A DNA stretch of 64,000 bases from Antilocapra americana (taxonomy: Eukaryota > Chordata > Mammalia > Artiodactyla > Antilocapridae): contig ML660211.1 in assembly GCA_007570785.1 (NCBI GenBank), positions 6,414,774-6,478,773 on the forward strand, written 5' to 3'. Of this stretch, positions 23,403-34,819 are shown in pieces. The notes under the pieces are model-generated. The model was not told where the DNA came from. It did no database searches and saw only the letters and a list, made by a program, of their open reading frames with translations. How positions within the stretch are numbered: position 1 is the stretch's first letter; every line of letters begins with the position of its first letter. The position numbers and the translations under genes are program-made.

Positions 23403-23512
23403 TGTGATAACTTACAGTGAACGGTATCAGATTCATGATCTCCAAAGCAGATTTAGCTTTGGGACCAGGGACCAGGCTTAATCATTCAAGAGCTTTTGTG
23501 TAACAGAGTTTT
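23403..23512 (+). mobile_element. Endogenous retrovirus LTR, left part
   Basis: Begins TGATAACTTACAG and continues through ATCTCCAAAGCAGATTTAGC to AGAGCTTTTGTGTAACAGAG. I recognise it as the start of a ruminant LTR whose normal continuation (TTTTATTAAAGTATAAA...) is found at 25528. A BovB insertion of about 2 kb separates the halves. No retroviral genes are present. Confidence 0.7.
23506..23512 (+). repeat. Left target-site duplication of BovB copy B
   Basis: GAGTTTT, repeated at 25525-25531 on the other side of the inserted BovB. Confidence 0.75.
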
Positions 23513-23582
23513 CAGTACAGTTCAGTCCAGTTCAGTTGCTCAGTTGAGTCCAACTCTTTGCAACCCCACGGACTGCAACATG

Positions 23583-24038
23583 TCAGGCCTCCCTGTCCAT
23601 CACCAACTCCTGGAGTTTACTCAAACTCATGTCCATTGAGTCGGTGATGCCATCCAGCCATCTCATTCTCTGTTGTCCCCTTCTCCTCTCACCTTCAATC
23701 TTTCCCAAAAGCATCAGAGTCTTTCCAAATGAGTCAGTTCTTTGCATCAGTTGGTCAAAATCTTGGAGTTTCAGCTTCAGCATCAGTCCTTCCAATGAAT
23801 ATTCAGGACTAATTTCCTTTAAGACTGACTGGTTGGATCTCCTTGCTGTCCAAGGGACTCTAAAGAGTCTTCTACAACACCACAGTTCAAAAGCATCAAT
23901 TCTTTGACACTCAGCTTTCGTTATAGTCCAACTCTCACATCCATACATGACTACTGGAAAAACCATAGCCTTGACTAGATGGACCTTTGTCGGCAGAGTA
24001 ATGTCTCTGCTTTTTAATATGCTGTCCAGGTTGGTCAT
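23583..24038 (-). pseudogene. BovB protein C-terminal fragment
   Basis: The longest frame of the window that I can identify (151 codons, minus): [93 protein letters not shown]. This is the region after the polymerase core in BovB, including the conserved W/C-rich block. It is part of copy B. The upstream coding region continues only in other frames (24090-24281 and 24257-24571), so at least two frameshifts separate it from the RT core. Confidence 0.93.
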
Positions 24039-24256
24039 AATTTTCTTGTAAGGAGTAAGTGTCTTTTAATTTTATGGTTGCAGTCACCATCAGCAGTGAT
24101 TCTGGAGCCCAAGAATATAGTCTGTCACTGTTTGCATTGTTTTCCCATCTATTTGCCATGAAGGGATGGGACTGGATGCCATGATCTTAGTTTTCTGAAT
24201 TTTGAGTTTTAAGAAAACTTTCTCACTCTCCTCTTTCACTTTCATCAAGAGGCTTC

Positions 24257-24571
24257 TTAGTTCTTCTTTGCTTTCTGCCAAAGGGTGGTGTCATCTGCAT
24301 ATCTGAGGTTATTGATATTTCTCCTGGGGATCTTGATTCCAGCTTGTGCCTCATCCAGCCTGGCATTTCTCATGATGCACTCTGCATATAAGTTAAAGAA
24401 GCAGGTTGACAATATGCAGCCTTGACGTACTTCTCTCTCTATTTGGAACCAGTCTGTTGTTCCATGTCTAGTTCTAATTGTTGCTTCCTGACCTGCATTT
24501 CTCAAGTGGCAAGCCAGGGGGTATGGTATCCCCATCTCTTTCAGAATTTTCCAAAGTTTGTGGTGATCCAC
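24257..24571 (-). pseudogene. BovB reverse transcriptase core fragment with YADD
   Basis: A 104-codon minus frame with DHHKLWKILKEMG, GTTDWFQIEREVRQGCILST, and INNLRYADDTTLW. The YADD pair of catalytic aspartates is intact. In RTE-type LINEs this core copies the element RNA at a nicked target. Here it has no endonuclease in frame and is cut off after the YADD block, so it cannot act alone. Confidence 0.92.
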
Positions 24572-25009
24572 ACAGCCAAAGGTTTTGCCATAGTCAAGAA
24601 AGTGGAAATAGATGTTTTTCTAGAACTCTCTTGCTTTTTCAATAACCCAGTGGATGTTGGCAATTTGATCTCTGATTCTTCTGTCTTTTTTAAAACTACA
24701 ATCACAGAAAACTAGCCAATCTGATCACATGGACCACAGCCTTGTCTAACTCAATGAAACTATGAGCCATGCCATGTGGGGCCACCCAAGATGGATGGGT
24801 CATGGTGGAGAGGTCTGACAATATGTGGTCCACTGGAGAAGGGAATGGCAAACCACTTCTGTATTTTTCCCTTGAGAACCCTATGAACAGTATGAAAAGG
24901 CAAAAAAATAAGACACTGAAAGATGAAGTCCCTGGGTCAGTAGGTGCCTAATAAGCTACTGGAGATAAGTGGAGAAATAACTTCAGAAAGAAGAGACGTA
25001 GCCAAAGCA

Positions 25010-25028
25010 AAAAAAAAAAAAAAAAAAA
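25010..25028 (+). repeat. Poly(A) expansion inside BovB
   Basis: A run of 17-19 adenines where the element normally has a shorter A-rich stretch. Confidence 0.8.
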
Positions 25029-25212
25029 TCCCACCCAGTTGTTCATGTCACTGGTGAAAGAAACAAAGTCTGATGCTGTAAAGAGCAATACTGCATAGTA
25101 ACCTGGAATGTTAGGTCCATGAATCAAGGCAAATTGGAAGTGGTCAAACAGAAGATGGAAAGAGTGAACATTGACATTTTAAGAATCAGTGAACTAAGAT
25201 GGACTGGATTCA

Positions 25213-25524
25213 GTGAATTTAACTCAGATGACCATTTTATCTATTAATGTGGACAAGAACCCCTTAGAAAAAATGGAAGTAGCCATCATACTCAAAAAAA
25301 GAGTTCAAAATGCAGTATATGGATGCAATCTCAAAAATGATAGGTTGATCTCTACTTGTTTCCAAGGCAAGTCATTCAATATCACAGTAATCCAAGTCTA
25401 TGCCCTGACCAGAAATGCTGGAGAAGCTGAATTTGAACAGTTCTATGATGACCTACAAGACCTTCTAGAACTGACACCCCAAATAGATGTCCTTTTCATT
25501 ACAGGGGACTGGAATGCAAAAGCG
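25213..25524 (+). pseudogene. BovB endonuclease fragment
   Basis: A frame encoding part of the apurinic-type endonuclease that nicks target DNA: FQGKSFNITVIQVYALTRNA, EFEQFYDDLQDLLELTPQID, VLFITGDWNAK. The GDWNAK block corresponds to the conserved GDxN catalytic motif of this nuclease family. The N-terminal catalytic region is frameshifted and the C-terminal half is missing at the insertion border, so it is inactive. Confidence 0.9.
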
Positions 25525-25531
25525 GAGTTTT
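25525..25531 (+). repeat. Right target-site duplication of BovB copy B
   Basis: GAGTTTT, identical to 23506-23512. Confidence 0.75.
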
Positions 25532-25999
25532 ATTAAAGTATAAAAAGAGATGGAGAAAGCTTCTGATAATGGACATCAGAAGTGGGATGGAGTGTGCCCC
25601 CCTTGCTAGTGTCAGCAAGGCAGTTATATACTTTTAAAATTAGTTATTATAATAAATCAAAAGAATGTCTCAAGTTCGTGAAAATTTTACCAGACCCATG
25701 TCCACAATTTACATTTTAGAAAAACAGGATTAGAATTTAACAACGGAAAGGTCCTACCAGACCCACTCCCACATAATACATTCTAAAATATCAGGATTAG
25801 TCAGAAGGTTTTCAGGAAGGAAAACTGTCTTCAAACAGGATACACTGTTGTTATATAATCCCTAGTGCAGAGTTTAGACTGAGTTATTTATTGTGTAAAC
25901 ATCAGTTCCTGGCTTAAAGTGAAAAAAAAGCTACCAAGACTAAGGAATGTAGAGAAAGTTTGTCCTTTCCTCCTTCTTGAGAATTCAAGACCTCAAAAG
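25532..25999 (+). mobile_element. Endogenous retrovirus LTR, right part
   Basis: Continues the LTR begun at 23403: ATTAAAGTATAAAAAGAGAT, GAGAAAGCTTCTGATAATGG, GCCCCCCTTGCTAGTGTCAG and a duplicated ACCAGACCCACTCCCAC-type unit (near 25690 and 25757). It ends near TTCTTGAGAATTCAAG. It shares several blocks with the LTR at 60093. It is a solo LTR; no retroviral coding sequence lies beside it. Confidence 0.75.
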
Positions 26000-26495
26000 A
26001 GACATTACTTTGCCGACAAAGATCCATACAGTCAAAGCTATGATTTTACCAATAGTCATGTACAGATGTAAGAGTTAAATGATAAAGCAGGCTGAGTGGT
26101 GAAGAATTGATGCTTTTGAACTGTCGTGTTGGAGAAGACTCTTGAGAGTCCCTTGGACAGCAAAGAGATCAAACTGGTCAATACTAAATAAAATCAATCC
26201 TGAAAATTCAGTGGAAGGACTAATACTGAAGATGAAGCTCCAATACTTTGACCACCTGATGTGAAGAGGTGACTCACTGGAACAAACCCTCAAACTTTTA
26301 CAGATTGAAGGCAGCAGGAAAAAGGGTCAACAGAGGATGAGATGGTTGAATTGCATCATAAACTTCATGGATATGAGTTTGTGCAAACTCCAGGAAACAG
26401 TGAAGGACAAGGAAGCCTGATGAGCTGCATTCCATGGGGTCGCAAAGAGTGGGCTACATGGGGTCTAAATGACTTAGTGAGTATACAACAACTGC
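26000..26495 (+). mobile_element. BovB LINE, 3' end fragment
   Basis: Plus-strand BovB from GAGACATTACTTTGCCGACA through the C-terminal coding region (AGAATTGATGCTTTTGAACT, CAACAGAGGATGAGATGGTT) to a degraded 3' end near 26490. It may be the far end of BovB copy A, separated by the LTR nest with some BovB lost. It has many stops. Confidence 0.9.
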
Positions 26496-26607
26496 AACAT
26501 TACAGATACTCCTAAACAAAGAATTAGGAAAGGTTTCTGGGTAGACAAAAATAAGAATATAATGTACATATTAAAGTATAAAGAATACAGTAATAAATTA
26601 TGTAATA

Positions 26608-26910
26608 CAGTTAAGTCCCCTACATATGTACCTTCAAGTTTAGAACTTTCAACGATGCGAACATACTCTTTCACATTAACTGTTATAGTACTGTGCTTTT
26701 CAAGGTACTGTACTGTAATACTTAAAATGTTTTCTTTTTTGTTTTTTATGTTTTATTTGTGTGAAAAATGCTATAAACCTACTACAGTACTACATAACTT
26801 AATGCAACTGCATTAGATGAGTACCTAGGCTAACTTTATTGAACTTACAAAAATTACATTTATGAATCAGCTCTTGGAATGAAACTCATTTGTATGTAGG
26901 GGATTTACTG
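26608..26910. mobile_element. Tigger-like DNA transposon (non-autonomous, 303 bases)
   Basis: The left end CAGTTAAGTCCCCTACATAT and the inverse of the right end (CAGTAAATCCCCTACATACA) form terminal inverted repeats with few differences. TA precedes the left end, as expected for a Tc1/mariner/pogo (Tigger) element; the right-hand TA has become TG. Inside are GTACTGTACTGTAATAC and a T-rich stretch, with no transposase frame. An 84-codon frame crossing it (26562-26816) starts outside and is chance. Confidence 0.8.
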
Positions 26911-27124
26911 TGGTAATTTAGTATCATGGTATGCACAATGAGCTAAAGCTACAGTTGATAAAACTAAGATTTTTGGTTAACTACTGGAGTTACACAGACT
27001 TCCACATAGAATAACAAACTGTTTTCTAAGAGTTTAAATATCAGATGGTACAGTATCATTTTTCACAATTTAGTGAAATTTCTCATAACTAGGAAAGTTC
27101 AAACAGGTGGGTGGCAATAAAGAA

Positions 27125-27345
27125 CTATTTATAATAGCTAATATTTTAAAAATTCTAAATAGGTACTAAGCATAACACAAATCTTTTTCTATGCATTTTC
27201 TCATGTAGTCTCCATAGAAATCCTATGAAACAGTGTTATTTCTCTGCCCATTTTCAAATGATGATCTTAAATTCAAAGCAGTTAATTTTCTTTTGATTAT
27301 TCAGCTAAGAAGTAATGAGATTCACTCTGAATCCTGTTCAATCTG
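27125..27345 (-). mobile_element. MIR SINE
   Basis: Antisense MIR pattern: CATTTTCTCATGTAGTCTCC, CTATGAAACAGTGTTATTTC, CTGCCCATTTTCAAATGATG, then CAGCTAAGAAGTAATGAGAT and GAATCCTGTTC. It is old and diverged but in the correct order. Confidence 0.75.
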
Positions 27346-28189
27346 AATTAAATGACTTGAGCTAACTCCTATTTTAAACAAATGAATAAAGGAAGTCTTT
27401 TCTTCAAGATCTTTCCACAAAATTCAACATAAAAATGCAGTTCTCTGATATTCTATCCAGAGATGCAATTTCACTAATAATTTCATTATTACTATCATGG
27501 TAATAAGCCACAATGACCTCCAGTGTTCCTTAAAGAAAAATTAATGTATTAAAAAAAATACAAATGTAGCTTCTAAAGGTAAATATTGTCCTTAGTTTCA
27601 ATTAAAAAAATTAATAGTAGATAAAAAGAGGATCATGGTCAGGCAACTTAATATTTTTATGACACTCAGTCAGTAATCTTAAGAACTAGCACACAGTCAC
27701 AGAACATGAACTCCTGTAGCCAAGATCATGAACTTATTAAACCTTATTTGACCTTTACTTAGAGAACTAACTGTACTTATTTAAAACAGAAGACAAATTG
27801 GATTCAAATTAATGTTTTCTTTTAAAATTAATGCTAAAAAAATAAAATTAATGCTAATGTTTTTCTTCTATGGCAAGTAGCAAATCATTTTTCCAGTTCC
27901 AGTTTTATTATACGCTATGACACCTTGTGAAATGATTAAGGTTTTAAGAAAAAAGCTTTCTTATATATATGACATGGATAAAAGAACTGAAATAGATCAC
28001 GTGTCAATGAAAGAGATCATTGTCCATGCTACATTGCAGGGCTTTGAAACTGGACAAACACAGGTTGTGCCCTGACAATAACTCTTATAAATGTGGGGAA
28101 TTTAATCTGACTTTCTTGGCTGTATGTCCTCATCCCTAATACTGAAATGAACATCTCAATATGTTAGTGAAAACTGAAAGGTATAACAA
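27346..28189. other. Unassigned AT-rich DNA
   Basis: No gene or named repeat recognised. Confidence 0.5.
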
Positions 28190-28313
28190 TTATGAAAGTG
28201 AAAGTTGCTCGGTTGTGTCTAACTCTTTGCAACCCCATTGACTGTAGCCCTCTAGGCTCCTCTGTCCATAGATTTCTCCAGGCAAGAATACTGGAGTGGG
28301 TTGCCATTTCCTT
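28190..28313 (-). mobile_element. Partial Bov-tA SINE
   Basis: Minus-strand body only: GAAAGTTGCTCGGTTGTGTC to GGAGTGGGTTGCCATTTCCT. The tRNA-like head is absent. Confidence 0.92.
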
Positions 28314-29429
28314 ATAAAGCATAGTAAAAGGATATATGGTATCATCAGCCATTATTGTTATCATTATAATTATCATAAAACCAAGGTAGATTAAAATAGT
28401 TAGAATAAATTCTGGGTATTTCTCTCACAATTTGCCATATCAGATGTTTTACAAAATGTGAGGCCTACCTGTTTGTCTTAAGGAAGTTGTATTCTTTTAT
28501 ATTTTTTATAATTTATCATTTAGTTGATTTAGTATCTATTATAGTACAGTTATATACATTAATCTGAGATGATCTCAAATATTAAAGTTAGTTTTATTCT
28601 TCTTAATGAATCAATTTTATTTTTCAATAATGTTGAAAAAACAAACAAATTGTGGATTTAAAAGTTTGAGGGCTTTTCTTAGGTTCTTGTGTGTCACAGA
28701 TAAGGACAACTTTAAAGACAACTTTAAAAAAACTTTATGTTTTATACATCATATGTATACACATATATGTTGCTACATCAGGCTTGGACTATGTATTTAA
28801 ATTCTCAAAGTCTCAGAAAACATTTTTCAAAATTCATCAAATATTTTAAGAACTTTGAAAAATTTATAATATATATTTATCAAATTTAAAACTCAGTCAT
28901 ATCAAATGTAAAAGTACTTACCTGCTTACAAAAAAAATGAAATTTTCAAGAGTATCTGTACATTAAATATGTCAATACACCATAAAAATATTTCAACTAA
29001 GGATTAAGACTTGCTAGACACAAAGAACACTGGATAATTACTTTTCAAATTCTAAATAAAATAAATTTGCAAGATATAAGCATATAAGAAATCATTTATT
29101 CAATTATTGAATTCACTTTAGAAAACTGAGGACAGATTTTTTTTCAGTATATTCTCTGGCTTTTGAAGAAATATGAATCGTCATGGCAGCATATTTGTAT
29201 TGGTTGTATTTGTAACAAGTTATCTGTGTGAAACATACATCCTGTGGCAGATCATCACAAGACGGAAACTGCTAACTTCACCATCAAAGAGAAGAAAATT
29301 ATTTTCCAAAGTTCTTGTTGTTTTGACAGGAAAGCCCACTTCATGGCACCTGGGCACTTGCATGGGACTCTATTGTCAGAAAGGCCCCATGCTTGGTTTA
29401 AAGCCTGGCTGTCACTGTCATGAGATTAT
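28314..29429. other. Unassigned AT-rich DNA with one repeat-like tail
   Basis: The 88-codon frame at 29173-29439 begins with a hydrophobic stretch (FVLVVFVTSYL), but its last third (GTCAGAAAGGCCCCATGCTT) looks like an interspersed repeat that I cannot name with certainty. I do not call it a gene. Confidence 0.4.
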
Positions 29430-29680
29430 AATATTTTAATTTAATTTTATTTTTAATTGGAGAGTGATTGCTTTACACTATTGTGTTGGTTTCTGCCATG
29501 TATCAATGAAAATCAGCCATAAGTATACACAAGTTCCCTCCTCTTGAGCTTCCTTCCCACCTCACACCCATCCAACCCCTCTAGGCTGTCACAGAGCACC
29601 TAATCTGAACTCCTTGTGTCTGGCTATATAAGTTTACACACGGCAATGTATATGTTTCCATGCTACTTTTTGAACTGAAA
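29430..29680 (-). mobile_element. L1 3' UTR fragment (cetartiodactyl type)
   Basis: Antisense of the L1 3' UTR: GATTGCTTTACACTATTGTG, CAGCCATAAGTATACACAAG, CCTCTAGGCTGTCACAGAGC, ACACGGCAATGTATATG. It is diverged. Confidence 0.85.
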
Positions 29681-30689
29681 ATATAATACTTGAACAAGTG
29701 TACCTACAATGTATATTGCTGATCCAGATTAACAGTATTGGATGTGCTATATGCAGATATAATTTAAAATTCAAATGACATTTATCATTTCAATTTTGAA
29801 ATGCAGAAAAAGCAGAAAAAATTAATTTTGAAACAGAGCAAATTATTAAATATATTCTTTGGAAAAGAGCCATTGGTAAAATTATATATTCATATACTTT
29901 AATCTGAACATTGCCCCAAACCATACGATTATGAAATTTATAGAAGATATTTTCATAGAATTCTAACATCAAAATATGCGTCTGATTTGTGTCTGCTTAG
30001 AAGGAAAAGCATAAGTGCTTAAGTGACCTAAGGGAACACGTGTTGCACAAAAAATTAGCTGCTGATATTTGACTAAGAAATAATTACTTATTTATAATGC
30101 TGTCGATCCTGACAAGAAGCAGAATATGTAAATACATTTTTCTTAGTAAAAAAATACGTTTTATTGTCTATACATGCTTTGGAAAGAGTGATATTGATGA
30201 CTATTTTAGGGCTATAATGACATAGGCATAGAAGTCATAAGATATCCAAGGACATGTAAAAAGGAAAAAGTATTAAAGCAAGAAAATTGATAAATCTACA
30301 TGTGTATGGTTCTAAAATATAGCAATTATTTTTTAAATATTTCTCATTTACTCATATCTATGATCATTACACATTTCCTATCATAGTCACAAGCTGGTCA
30401 TTTCCACATTGGTCAATCTCTGTCTCCTAATTTCAGAGAGACTTAAATCTTTTGAAAATAGTATTCAGGCAAATGGGCTTCTTACTTGTTTTTGCCTTCT
30501 CTGAAAATAACTGTCTTAATACACCCCATCAGGTGTAATTCAGCCAGTGTGGGTACATTCAACTAGAATAGTTCTTAAACTGCTGATGTTGCCATGATGA
30601 ACTCTGTATTGAGAAACAGTGAAACATGTTAAAGCATGAGAACTAAATACATTTTACTGAAGGTCTCTTAAACATGAATATCCTGATAA
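29681..30689. other. Unassigned AT-rich DNA
   Basis: No gene or named repeat recognised. Confidence 0.5.
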
Positions 30690-30810
30690 TAAATGTATTT
30701 TTAATATTTACTATATGCCAAATAAATGTTTGAGTGCTTTACATAAGCTATCTCATTTGATCATTTAGTATCTGCAGTAAAATCTCAGGAGAAAATAGTG
30801 ATGCTCCACT
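30690..30810 (-). mobile_element. MIR fragment
   Basis: TTTACTATATGCCAAATAAA followed by GTGCTTTACATAAGCTATCT and CATTTGATCATTTAGTATCT is the antisense 3' part of MIR. Confidence 0.65.
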
Positions 30811-30974
30811 TCTGTAGCCAATTTTCAATATTTGATCTGAAAGAAAATTTAGCCAAAATATAAAAAAAAAAAGATAATGAACTTTTTCCCCTTTGGTGTC
30901 GATTCTGTATACTTGAAGATTTCTCATTACATTACACATCTGACTTCTGTTCCAGAATTACTGGTTTTGTATGA

Positions 30975-31140
30975 CCATGTATTGTATCAAGTGGCTTAGA
31001 TATATTATCTTGCAATAATATTGTGAGTTAGACACTCATCAGAATTTTTGTTTGTAAGAAAATCAAGTCTCTACAAAGTATGTAGTGGAGCTGGGCTTTA
31101 GATATGAGTTCTGTCTGATTTAATAACGTTTGCCTTACAC
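30975..31140 (-). mobile_element. MIR fragment
   Basis: Antisense MIR core: GTGGCTTAGATATATTATCT, GTAGTGGAGCTGGGCTTTAG, GAGTTCTGTCTGATT. It may be a second MIR or a rearranged part of the one at 30690. Confidence 0.55.
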
Positions 31141-32163
31141 CTTATACAGGCCTGCTACCCATGCACCGTTACATATGCTAATAGATCTACTGTAATTTTT
31201 AAGTAATTAGTTCAAGCCAGAGAATTTGATGGCCTTTTCAAATAATGAGAATTAAGATTGAAGTATCACAACATTATGGTATAAAAGCTACTGTTACTTA
31301 CATCTGTGAGAGAGAATAACCAATATGTTACATTAATTAGTTAAATTACTTGATTAGACAGTAATATGTTAAAATTACTGAATTCTTAAAAAGCATCCAT
31401 TGTGGCCATTATCACTGGTGGCTTATTTTTAAAAGATATGCAGTCCAGGTGTTTCAGAAACACCAAATATTATTTTATTCTGGTCAGCTGTACAGAGTTG
31501 GCTGGGAATCTCGGTGGTATCCTAATATCCTCAGACATAGGTGTGAACAAAAGCCTGTAATATGTCTTCTCCTTTGGATCATATTCTGGCCTTCATTTGA
31601 TTCTTCTATGGCAAAGACACCACCCAGGTGGGTTATGCCTACAGATTCAGCTTAGTTAATTTGACATATAAGAAAAAAAGAAGCAAAAATATTGTATACT
31701 GTCATCCAGTTATTGCTCTTTTTTCTTTTATTAATATGATGCCTCATTCTCCTTAATGGCACCGCTTTTCCTTTACCTATATTATGTTTTCCCCTCAGAG
31801 AGGCAGAAGAGTCTTAAGGTTTCCAAAAAGGCCAAAGTTTGGGTACATGCTTCCTTCCCTCAAATAGAGTGCAGAGAGGAAGCACACACATGCGCACACA
31901 CATACAGAGAGTTTTCTCCAGGATAATACATATCTGTCTTCATTTGGAAGAAAATTATATTTGTAGGGCATTTTAAAAATTCAAGATATGGAAAACTATG
32001 CTTCTTATTTCTTAGATTGACTAATACAAGATAAATTATGAGAATATATTTTTCAAATGCTCTCATAAGCATACTTATCCTGATATAAGTGTATTTAAAA
32101 TATTTACTATTTTACTATTCTTAACACTAAGAATAATACTTATTGATTTAATGTAATGTTTAT
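31141..32163. other. Unassigned DNA
   Basis: The 68-codon frame at 31449-31655 has no recognisable feature. A CA-rich patch lies at 31883-31903. Confidence 0.5.
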
Positions 32164-32363
32164 ACACACACTTAGTCACTCAGTCATGTCCAGCTCTTTG
32201 CGCTCCTATAGACTGGACCCTGCCAGGCTCCTTTGTTCATGGGATTGTTTAGGCAAGAATACTGGAGTGGGCTGCCATTTCCTCCTCCAGGGGATCTTTC
32301 CAACCTAGGTATCAAACCTGGGTCTCCTGCATTGCAGGTAGATTCTTTACTGTCTGAGCTGCC
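32164..32363 (-). mobile_element. Bov-tA SINE, nearly full length
   Basis: Minus-strand copy: CACTTAGTCACTCAGTCATG at the body end, GGTCTCCTGCATTGCAGGTA near the B box, and GTCTGAGCTGCCCA at the head end. Confidence 0.93.
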
Positions 32364-34819
32364 CAGTATAATATGTATATGTGCACATATAAATATATAT
32401 ACGCACTGAAAAAATTCTGGTTAGAAAATAAATTTAAGTCTACTGTATCCCTGTATTTTTTAAAACATATATATATATATATATATGTATTAATATTTAC
32501 TTCAGAGTACTCATTTTTAATATCATATCCTGTGGTTTTTTATGGTGAAATATTAACCACTGCTGGAGTTCATATTTTTCTTTGATAATGTTACCTTTTC
32601 TCTAAACCCACTGAAACATCACATTTATTTATATGGCTGATATTGAGTCATAAACCTAAAGGTAAATAATATACTTTTCCTTTTAGAACAGGATGTAAAC
32701 TATGTTTACTTTTGTGGAAAAGACAGGCAGAGCTTGTATTATTACCTTCTATTACTATGCTTTTCATGTTACTTTAGACTTTGGTGGAGTGGGAATTAGT
32801 GCTTCTGGGGCCAGAAAATGAGATCCAAGGTGGGGTCAGAGTGCACTGTGAAGAATGTGAATGAAATATTGCTTTCTCTTCAGAATGATCTGGAGAAAAT
32901 GAAATGGTACCAGAACCACTAAAATGTATCTAGGACAAATATGGGCACCTGCCCCAAAGACAAACTGCATGACCTTCCTGAGTTAGCATCTAGACTCATA
33001 GAATACATTATTCATTAAGTATACATATTATAAGTATAATTTGTACTGGGAAGCATAATGGTGGGCTTCCCAATTATAAAATATATATATATATATATAC
33101 TGCTACTTGAGGTTAATGAATCAAAATTTATTTTAATTAAGTTTGCTTAAAATCTTTAAAGTCACACTATATATTTTATGTACATATTTTTAAAGAGAAG
33201 CTATTCTTTTAGTTAGATAATTACATATTTTAATAGAAATTGAACGGGTACAGATTTCCATGGAACTTATTTTTCCAAAAGCAGACCAGAAACAAGACAA
33301 AGTGATTTTATTTAAAAAAATGTTTCAATGAAATGAAAAATGGAACTAGAAACTGTTATGCTACCACAGCTGTAACAGAAGGGTGAATAATTTCCTGTGC
33401 ATTATTCAGCCATGGTTCCACAGGGAACAGCAGTCATCAACTCAAAACAGGAAATAACAGAATATTGCAAAAAGGGCTGAAGACTGTAAAAATTCAGATA
33501 GGCAGAGAGAATTTAATTATCCAAATTAGAACTTAACCAGAACACCATGGCAAGGCTCTGCAGGTTGGGGAAAGTATTGCTACAGGAAGAGTTCCTGTGA
33601 TGTTATCAAGAAATCCTTCAACCATTGCTCATTTCATAAAGCTGGTTAGGACTGAAATCTGCCAACAGAAATGAAGCATTATACCAGCCTTAGGAGGTTC
33701 TTCTTCATTAAAATAGCCCTTGCATGCTGAACATCATTTTTTTCATGAATTCTTTTGACAAAATAAGATTCAGAAATTGCATAAATATATATCCTTAATA
33801 AATATGGAGACATTGTTTTGATGACATGTTTGTATACTTAATATATTTCATTCTTTAAGAGTATACATATTTTGTTTATTCCTTTATATAGACAAGGAAA
33901 GGAAATATTACAATGTCCTCCCTGCCATGCAGTCTTCACGGTAATAATCCACTAATATCATGCTATCTTAGTGTCAGGATGAGGCAAAAATACACTGTTC
34001 AGTTTTTGCATCCCTTAGCATTAAGTGTATAAAATTATGCCATTTTCAGTGTGGACTCACTGAATGCAAATCAATGTTGTTGCTAGGAAAAATTTAATAA
34101 AGAGAAGAGCAGTGTATACCTGGATCACAGAAATTATAAGATGAGTAAAGTTAGACCTGAAAGTTAAGTAAGTCTATAGAAGAATAGGGCATTGAAACGG
34201 TAACACATTTTTTTTTAACCTATCCAAGAATTTAAGTACTGAATGAAAATTTCAAAATGAAATTTTACTGTATATTTGCTATGTTTGCCTTCATATATTC
34301 TGCAAATGAATAACAATGCATATAAGAACAGATAAACACACACAGGCTCACACATACACACATAAGTTTACCCATATATTATACATTATAGGCTGAAACT
34401 CACCCCACTGTAAAGGATAATACAGTTTATAATTTCCAGAGAAGAAAAGAAAGCTGAGTGAGTTTTTTGCCTGGATATTTGACTGAGGTCTGTATTCTTC
34501 AAGGTGACTTGATCATCACCCATTTAGTTGCTACATCCATTCCATCATCTTCACTTTTCAGCACACACATGATGTACATGTACTGTACATAAATAAATCC
34601 ACTTTACAGTAGTTATGTCATATTTGACCTGCCACACATGATTTAACATACCATTTTTCTAAAGTTTATAGGACAAATTACTGTTCATGGAAACAGTCAG
34701 TATTATACACTCAGACAATATAAAACAAGTGAGAATGAAAACAGATTATATTCACATAATCAACTCAAGGCAGTAGCACTGGCTATGCACTAAACCAAAA
34801 TGTCATTTCTGAAAATTTT
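32364..34819. other. Unassigned AT-rich DNA with short TA microsatellites
   Basis: (TA)n tracts at about 32467-32487 and 33080-33100 and a CA-rich patch at 34337-34361. No gene or named transposon recognised in about 2.4 kb. Confidence 0.5.

Larger units (their letters stand above)
23513..24697 (-). mobile_element. BovB LINE copy B, 3' segment
   Basis: Minus-strand BovB from its 3' end (CAGTTCAGTTGCTCAGTTGA at about 23529) up to the RT region around 24697 (antisense of AGATCAAATTGCCAACATCC). It joins directly to a plus-strand 5' segment of BovB at about 24698. Together they form one insertion whose 5' part is inverted. Confidence 0.92.
24698..25524 (+). mobile_element. BovB LINE copy B, inverted 5' segment
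   Basis: Plus-strand BovB 5' region: TAGCCAATCTGATCACATGG, GGCCACCCAAGATGGATGGG, GGAGAAGGGAATGGCAAACC, and then the endonuclease coding part. Its 5'-most end lies at the junction with the minus-strand 3' segment, and its internal end (GGAATGCAAAAGCG) lies at the outer border beside the GAGTTTT duplication. That order is what twin priming produces. About 1 kb of internal BovB is absent. Confidence 0.88.

Noticed and set aside
29173..29439. 88-codon frame with a hydrophobic start, a possible small membrane protein
   Set aside because: The last third looks like an interspersed repeat, no known family is visible, and there is no supporting exon structure.
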